From: Vespa crabro
Lineage: Eukaryota > Arthropoda > Insecta > Hymenoptera > Vespidae
Length of the DNA: 64,000 nt
NCBI RefSeq assembly: GCF_910589235.1
Contig: NC_060961.1
Location: 4,100,001 to 4,164,000 of the forward strand
Reading direction: 5' to 3'
Shown: positions 57,377-64,000 of the stretch, in pieces
How positions within the stretch are numbered: the first letter of the stretch is position 1
Layout: each line of letters starts with the position of its first letter
Position numbers and translations under genes: made by a program
Notes under the pieces: model-generated
What the model was told of the DNA's origin: nothing
Database searches by the model: none
The model's input: only the letters and a program-made list of their open reading frames with translations

Positions 57377-58351
57377 AGTCGGCGACAGTCGTAACGACCC
57401 TCAATGCCTTTCGAGAGGTCGAACGTGAGTTCCAGCAGTGACCATGAAGGGCGACGAACATTAACGCGTCACGAAGGTTGCCCTTTTGCGAAACACTCGA
57501 GGTAAGACCCCTACATATTTATACCCTACTAACAAACCTAAAACACCTCTACCACTCGGTCTACCGCTCGTATGTAGGCTTAGAAATGCGAAGCACACAA
57601 AGAAAACATCTAACGACATTTCTCTTAGAGCTAGGGTGATAAGTTCAAACGACATCCATGCACGACTTCTTTCTCTCCATTGTTCTGGTTCAAACACAAG
57701 CAAGAAAATAATGGGAAAAAAATTTGGCACGTCTATTCTCGACAAAAAAACAACAGGGAAGTTCTCTTAAACTTCAGAAGAAGAGGAAAAAATGAAAAAA
57801 AAAAAAAATTTCGATGATAGACATCACCGTTATCTCAGAAAGTGAAAGTGGCCGAAAAGAGAAAGAGAGCTCCCTTTTCTTAAGAAAATAATAGACGCAC
57901 CTTCGAGGAAATATGTGAGAAAAAAGAGAAGAAAAAAAGGGAAGTGCGAGAAATCGAGTTTTTCCGAACACGATCGAGGAACCTGAAATGTGGATGAACG
58001 GACCCTTAAGTACGTCCTGAATATCGCAGATGCTCGAGCCATTTGCCCTACTCTTTCCGTCGCCCTTCCCAGAGTCTCGTGGTACTTCGGCTGCCACCGA
58101 CCGGCTGCATGCTACTACTACGTCTAAGATCGTAAAGGCCGTTCATAATTGCCAGTGCATTGTGGATATTAATTTAGTGGCTCGTTCATATCGAAAGTAA
58201 TATCGACCGTCCTGCTCAGGGAAAGTCCAATAGAAGTCGCTTCGAGATGAGTTACTGCCTTTAATTTTCCGATAATAGGGCTCGTGCGACCCTCCAGCAA
58301 CTATCTCCCTTATTTCCTATCTTTCTCTGTCTCTGTCTCTTCCTATTTCAT
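57377..58351. other. Non-coding stretch, no gene seen
   Basis: Mixed composition. A GAG/GTAAGA donor-like site lies near 57501, and an A-rich run at 57798-57809. Frames up to 107 codons are unrecognised and pyrimidine-rich. Confidence 0.5.
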
Positions 58352-58432
58352 ATCTCTCTCTCTCTCTCTTTCTCTTTCTCTCTCTCTATCTATCTATCTC
58401 TCTTCCTCTCTCGCTCTCTCTCGCTCCTCTTT
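58352..58432. repeat. (TC)n-rich tract with TCTA units
   Basis: TC units interrupted by TTTC, then TCTA units and TCGC variants. Confidence 0.93.
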
Positions 58433-60965
58433 TTCCTTTTGGTCGAAGAGAGCACCACGAGACGGAGACGAGGCTCCTTCCTTCGAACGTTCTACTTCGC
58501 ACCACTTCCCGTGGGTACCATTCCTAGCTCGCTCAGAATTGTTCGCTGATAGTTTCCGCGAGGGGGACACTCAAGAGGGGTAGTTAACTTTGCGACCGAA
58601 GCCATTCATTCCCATGGAACAACTATTTTATTGGCAACCCTCGCAATAACCCTAACGTTTATCAACCAAACTATGTTTACCGAATGGTAAGAAGAAGATG
58701 ATGACAAAACGAAAGAGAATGGTAACGCGTCGTACGCGCTATTATTTATTTTTCTACTTTGAAAAATTGTTAATTAACGCGCTTATGAGAAGATCGGGAG
58801 ATATGTGTTAATCGATAATTCCCAATTATCACGGACGAACCCGTTTAGATATCCGATAACGTAATTTGTTGTTGATGATTAAACGGGTTTAATAGGATTG
58901 TTGCCTCGAGGAAAAATAGAACAAAATTTTTTTAACTGAAAACGCAATAATTCCATTTACGATACGCACGATATAATTCTAAAGAAACGATTAAGATAAT
59001 ATAAACGAATAATTTTTAATATTACACGGACTTGTATATCTATCCTGACAATTATAACGTAATTATCGATAATGTCAATATTGTAACATCTATAAGACTT
59101 AATCAAGCTCAATTATATAACTTGTATAAATTCATTATATTAAGTCAATAAAGTCAATAAAGTCAATCGAGCTATTAGAGATTAATAGAAAGATAGAAAA
59201 TGTTCAATGAAACATTATCAATGTAAATGTGATACAATATTTATTGTTCCTTGTTCTTAAAGAAATTTACACGATTATTAGCAACTTGTATAGATCAGTG
59301 TATTAACAGTTCGACGCCTGCGTCGCAATCCCTCTTTCGAGATAAAGTAAATAAAAAAACCACGAGTACGGAAGTCGGAGATTCGAGAGAGCCCTTCCGC
59401 TTCACGCAACGCCGAGTTTCTTTTTCATTTCGACAGTAGGAAAGGCATCCTAGTAGAAAGAAAGGCTCGATGGTACTGGCAGCTACAAAGTGCTGGCAAC
59501 GTAATTGAAAGCTTCGAAACGCGGTCATAACCGTCTCCGTTGCAGGACGGTGCGTACGATCGCTCTCAGGATGAAGATATTAAATACTTTTGCTTCGTGA
59601 TCCGTGCCAGCTGCGTCCCCGTCACAAAGATTCAATTTCTTTTTTACTTTTTTTCTTTTTTTTTTTTTTCTTTTCTTTTTTCTTTTTTTTTTTATTTCTT
59701 TTACCTATCTTTGTCTTTGTCCGTCTGTCACTTTTTATCTTTTCGCAACCCTCGCAAAAGTGTACTCGTAAATGTGATAACTTTAAAGGATCATATAGGA
59801 TCAAGGAAAAAAAAAAAAATCATCGATCATTACTTTAAGTAGTGTAACCGTGACTAATCGAAAAAGACGGTTATCGTTTTTCCTCACCGAAATGACGATG
59901 CGTAATTTTGCAAACGTATTTCAATATATTCGACTTGATATCATTGAATTACGACGAGGAGAGACATTTTCGGACGATAGGTTTCGTTATATTTCTTTTT
60001 TTGTTTTTTTTTTTCTTTTTATTCTTGATAGATATGTAAGTACTTAGATATTAATACTACGTCGAATAAAATTCTATATTCGTCGGATACTCGACGGACG
60101 TGACTAATCGATAGAAACACATACGTATCTATATAGGTATTTTCATTTATACTATATTCCATTATACCGAAGCATGATTTTTCCAAAGCTTCGAAACGCA
60201 AGGGATCATTCTCCTGGGTGTTGTATCCTCGTGATATCACGCTGACGCGACGAAATTTTACGGCAAGCGACCATGCGTTTCCATAAGCCATAAGGCATTA
60301 GGACGCACATCCCGTCGCGGCTAAACTTCCATTTGTATCATTCTCTTTTCTACTCTCGATAGAAAATTGGCAGAAAACCTTTTGGCACTCGAATAGAATT
60401 ACAACCATCGATAAGAGTATCCCGTATCGATATATGCTCAATAATAAATAATATTACTGTATCCAAGAAATTCGAAATATTACATTGTATTTTATTTAAT
60501 ATAAAAAGTTATATTATTTATCTTCCCGTTATCTTCCTTCGTGTTATCTTTAATACGTAATAATATTGACACACTTTGTATACTTACAAGTGTAATATCA
60601 AATTTGTCGTATTTACTATTAGATTTTCTTCGCAATTATTTACACTTACAGTTAAACAGAACTCCTAATATTAATAAAACTTTTTTCTTTCCATCGTCCT
60701 TTCTGTTCTTTTTTTCCTTCTCTCTTCTCGCGACATAAATTCTGTGGCAAACGCAATCTTGAGGTTAAGTCAAGCAAGAGTCAGTCGAGAAGACGGAGGT
60801 ATATCTTTAAATCCCTGTGAAAGGGATGATAGGTACTCGAAGGCGACAATGAACCGTGACCCGGCTGGTATGCTAATCGGACATAATACTGATGAATTTA
60901 CGATACAGAACGATTATCCTTGAACTGGCCCTGCCTTCTTGAGAGGCCAACCCTTTCAAATATAC
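58433..60965. other. Non-coding stretch, no gene seen
   Basis: A 9-base unit AAGTCAATA is repeated almost three times at 59142-59167. T-rich runs with single C at 59640-59700 and 60000-60020. AT-rich at 58900-59280. No gene signature. Confidence 0.55.
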
Positions 60966-61002
60966 TTTCTCTCCCTCTCTCTCTCTCTTTCTCTCTTTCT
61001 CA
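60966..61002. repeat. (TC)n tract
   Basis: TC-rich tract with TTTC interruptions. Confidence 0.9.
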
Positions 61003-61142
61003 AAACGAAACGAACATATTTCTTACGTCTCTTTGTACGGACACACGTCGCCATACTCGTCCTCGTTCTTCTCTCAGTCTCCTTTCGGTACCTTTGAAAA
61101 TACGTAGTTTTGATTTCTCCGAAACACGAGAGACTTGAGTTT

Positions 61143-61145
<3 letters not shown>

Positions 61146-61184
<39 letters not shown>
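61146..61184. repeat. (GA)19 microsatellite
   Basis: Perfect GA tract of about 38 bases. Confidence 0.97.
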
Positions 61185-61185
<1 letters not shown>

Positions 61186-61799
61186 CGAATAGAAGATGAC
61201 TCATAAACGAATAACCGATCTACGCCGACACGGTGAAACCAGCCACGAGAAATCCAAGGTATTTCTGAAGCTTCGATCGGAAGAGCTAGAAATTCTGCAG
61301 CTGCGAATCGAACTATGCGAATGTCGTACGACTCGGATCCGATCCACTTCCCTAATAGGTTTTACAAGAATTCGATTTAATCTTTCGTGTAATTAAGGAT
61401 GGCCCAGGATAGAACGTAGCTCGATTCGAAACTCGAACGAATGCCATTTCAATATTTCACCAAAGCTTTTAGAATAAAATCGATATCGCGAAAAATTATT
61501 ACACATAGGGGTGCATCGGTGATATGGTGGACTAGCTAAATGCTTCGTCGAAATTTTCAATCATTCTAGGAAAGGTTTGACAATTTTCAACTAAGAGAAG
61601 TCGTGAATTTAAAGGGTCAATAAGAAATGAACGACGATGGGAATTCGAAAAGGTTTCGGAAATTGTACGATTTTGATATCGACCGTGGAGACTCTGAGAG
61701 TACTCAGTTTTATCGGGAGAATATTTTTTTATGAACGTTCGACGACTTCGATTCTTTCAACGCAGCATCGATTTCGAAAGTCGTAAATTGATATATTTA
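61185..61799. other. Non-coding stretch, no gene seen
   Basis: A 66-codon plus-strand frame (61196-61396) is charged and unrecognised. Mixed composition after. Confidence 0.5.
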
Positions 61800-62050
61800 G
61801 ATAGAAACGATGCGCCTAACTCAGCAGCTCGTTTCTGTGTCGCATCGTCGAACGAGCAATCGGAATTTGTGACTCCGCGAATGGGCGCAGCGTTGTAAGC
61901 CGCTCACGTACAGATGTAAACGCCGGCTACATCCGTCGATTAAAGGTCGAGCGAGGTAATATCGCGTCGAACGACGTCAAAGCGTAATAGCGCTCTTTCG
62001 TCGTCGTTCATGGCACGTGCGACTTTTGCACGAGATCCCTCTTGCAATCC
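61800..62050. other. GC-richer CpG-dense block
   Basis: About 250 repeat-free bases, one of the most CpG-dense parts of the window, with an E-box-like GCACGTGC at about 62012. It stops abruptly at the (TTA)n array. No coding signature. Confidence 0.35.
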
Positions 62051-62077
62051 TTTGTCCCTTCTGATATATACTATACA

Positions 62078-62078
<1 letters not shown>

Positions 62079-62155
<77 letters not shown>
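62079..62155. repeat. (TTA)25 trinucleotide repeat
   Basis: About 77 uninterrupted bases of ATT/TTA. Confidence 0.97.
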
Positions 62156-62158
<3 letters not shown>

Positions 62159-62810
62159 AAAGACTAAGCTAACATTTCTTAAGAAATAATTTGAGAAAAA
62201 TTAATCAATTAAATAGTTTATACTTTTTACGTTCTTACTTGAAAAGTTCTTATTTTCTTAATTATTGAAGTATTCTTTGTGATTTCTTTTATATATAATA
62301 AAACAAAATCATTTCTCTATTTATTTACTATTTCTTTCAATGTTTTTCATATAAGTATATAAGTTTTTGTGAAATTAGCAATTAGAAGAGAAAAAATTTT
62401 GATTGTTTTACGAAACTACGGATGTTGTGTTGTAACATGATATAGAGAAAGGAGAACAAAAAACAAAAAAAAAAGGAAAAAGAAAGAAAATATATACTTC
62501 ACGCAAGAGGATATTTTTGTTCATTATACGAATATTTTAAGTTGTGCGAAATAAGAAAGCTATATATCGATCCTTCTTCCACTTGATAAACATGCTGAAA
62601 TTCCTAAAAGAACAGGTTTGAGCGACCTTATCAAAAATGGTAGACAATTTCCTCGCAATCGTGAGGGACAAGCGGAACGGAGTCTCGATGGCGCGTTTTG
62701 TTTTTGTTTTTTTTTTCTTTTGTTTTTTTTTTATTCCTTTCATCGTGAATCTCTCATCGTAATAATGAGAAAAGAAAACGGCATTAACGAATGAGATCAT
62801 GAGATCTATT

Positions 62811-62812
<2 letters not shown>
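62156..62812. other. AT-rich non-coding stretch, no gene seen
   Basis: A-rich runs at 62457-62485 and T-rich runs at 62698-62731. No gene. Confidence 0.6.

Positions 62813-62843
<31 letters not shown>
62813..62843 (-). repeat. Poly-T run of 31
   Basis: Uninterrupted T31. Confidence 0.97.
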
Positions 62844-62847
<4 letters not shown>

Positions 62848-63870
62848 CCAAATAAACGAATATGAAAATAATGTATTTAATTAAAAATTATTTTCAATTT
62901 TGTTCCTCTTAATTCAGTATTGTACGTAACGAATCGTTTAGTGAGTCACAAAATAGATTTCTAGAATATGGATTATGAAGATATCTCTTGTCGCCTTAAC
63001 AAAACGCATAATGCTTTATTGAAATGGTCACGGTATAAATGTGTATTACATTTTTCCCCTTCGATCCTTCCCCAAATGTACAATTTTCTACGCATATGTC
63101 ACACAAATTTGATGTTAGCATTTACGTTCCCATATGTTGTCGATAACAAATCGAAATCATTCGTCTATTATCGCAATTCTTTCGTCCCTTTCAAAAATAT
63201 CCGATTGACGTATACGAATTAAGTCGGTAATAATGGATATCTTTCATTTTCATTCACATTAATAAAATCAATGGAGGATAGTAAAAAAACCAAGCGGCAT
63301 ATATTATGAAATCCTGATTCGCGTACTTTCCCGCTAGCGATAACGAAAAGGAAATTCAATTTAAGGGGCAATTCGCTATAGAAGTGCATTAAAAATTGCT
63401 GCTTTAAATTCAGAATATATGAGTATCGTTGTGGCATTGTATTCGTCTGTATTACGTGAAATACCATTAACCGTTATAAAATGTTATTTTCCTCGAACGT
63501 TGAACATGTATGGAACCATTAAACCTTTTTCGGCTGGGTGACTAAAATATCATTATCGTCGGCCATTGAAGGTTCATCAAAATCCGATACCTATATAATA
63601 CGGAGTTCCATTAACTTTCCTATTTACTCTTTCGCGAAAGGTACAATGAAAATCAATTATAATAAGTAATTTTCACTTATTCGAACAATCCACGAAGATC
63701 CAACTAATCGATAGATATCGATTTTCTAAAGTTAACATTTCTTTTGTTTGTAGAAGAAATATTTGCGAGTTAAAAGAATCTCTCGGTGGTGGTACTTGAA
63801 GGCGTTGTTGCGTGGACAACCAAAAAAGGTTCGGCAGAAATAGCAGCGACTGGTTAAGGTTTCGACGACG
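62844..63870. other. AT-rich non-coding stretch, no gene seen
   Basis: An 84-codon plus-strand frame at 62968-63222 starts with ATG but is unrecognised. Otherwise nothing stands out. Confidence 0.55.
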
Positions 63871-64000
63871 ACAGAAGGAAAAAAGAAAAGAAAAAGAAAA
63901 AGGGAAGAAGAACAAAAGCAAGGAAAGAAGATATCGATAGAGAATAAAAGAAGTATGGAATCGAAAGGGAAGAAGAAGTAAGAGGAAGGATAGAGGAACG
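63871..64000. repeat. Polypurine tract at the window edge
   Basis: Mostly AAG, GGA and AAAAG words with few pyrimidines, continuing to the end of the window. Confidence 0.85.

Noticed and set aside
57213..57461. Frame with repeated Asn-Glu-Arg-Thr
   Set aside because: A four-base unit gives the same cyclic peptide in every frame; it is the (CGAA)22 array.

Overview
This 64 kb window looks like non-coding DNA from an insect nuclear genome, most plausibly a hymenopteran (wasp, bee or ant). The bases for this are inference from composition: an AT-rich background without CpG depletion (cg occurs freely, with many cgat, tcga and gcg words), frequent short GC-richer islands, and very many simple repeats, above all (GA)n/(TC)n, (AT)n and poly-A/T. 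I cannot name the species. I found no convincing protein-coding gene, tRNA, rRNA, snRNA or recognisable microRNA on either strand. Open frames longer than about 100 codons are mostly translations of microsatellites (Leu-Ser, Arg-Glu, Trp-Leu-Ala-Gly, Pro, Val/Arg runs). The window is best read as an intergenic desert or part of a very long intron.

Layout. 1-13 kb: AT-rich DNA with (TC), (CATA), (TTA) and (GA) tracts, two related short transposon-like copies (8893-9296 and 11309-11490), a dense cluster of TGACA cores (11617-11732) and a GC-rich hairpin (12430-12454). 13-24 kb: a C-rich tract with G-quadruplex potential on the minus strand (13691-13722), the longest homopolymer (T46 at 15860-15905), a duplicated (ACT)n block, long (AT)n and (TC)n tracts, and the clearest mobile element, a 363 bp MITE with 32 bp terminal inverted repeats at 23288-23650. 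24-41 kb: alternating AT-rich stretches and GC-richer unique-looking blocks (25.8-26.2, 28.4-28.8, 29.3-29.6, 34.9-35.2 kb), the last with a promoter-like TATA motif. 41-45 kb: a microsatellite hotspot with six (GA)n tracts in one orientation, (GGCT)16, (TTC)n and (GTC)23, plus a perfect 11 bp hairpin next to the GTC array. 45-64 kb: a homeodomain-site-rich block (45.6-45.85 kb), a possible piggyBac-type end (45395-45436), a (CCT)n array with a 42 bp higher-order period, three adjacent palindromes (51572-51622), a (CGAA)22 array, and further poly-A/T, (TTA)n and (GA)n tracts.

No genes can be shown to work together here. What the sequence supports is a repeat landscape, a few short non-autonomous DNA transposon copies, and several unique blocks that could be regulatory but need comparative data. 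The two least implausible coding leads, both weak, are a small frame with a signal-peptide-like start on the minus strand (10531-10773) and a 50-codon frame with a hydrophobic N-terminal segment ending at a GTAAGT donor (23732-23881). I see no evidence for a new multi-gene system.
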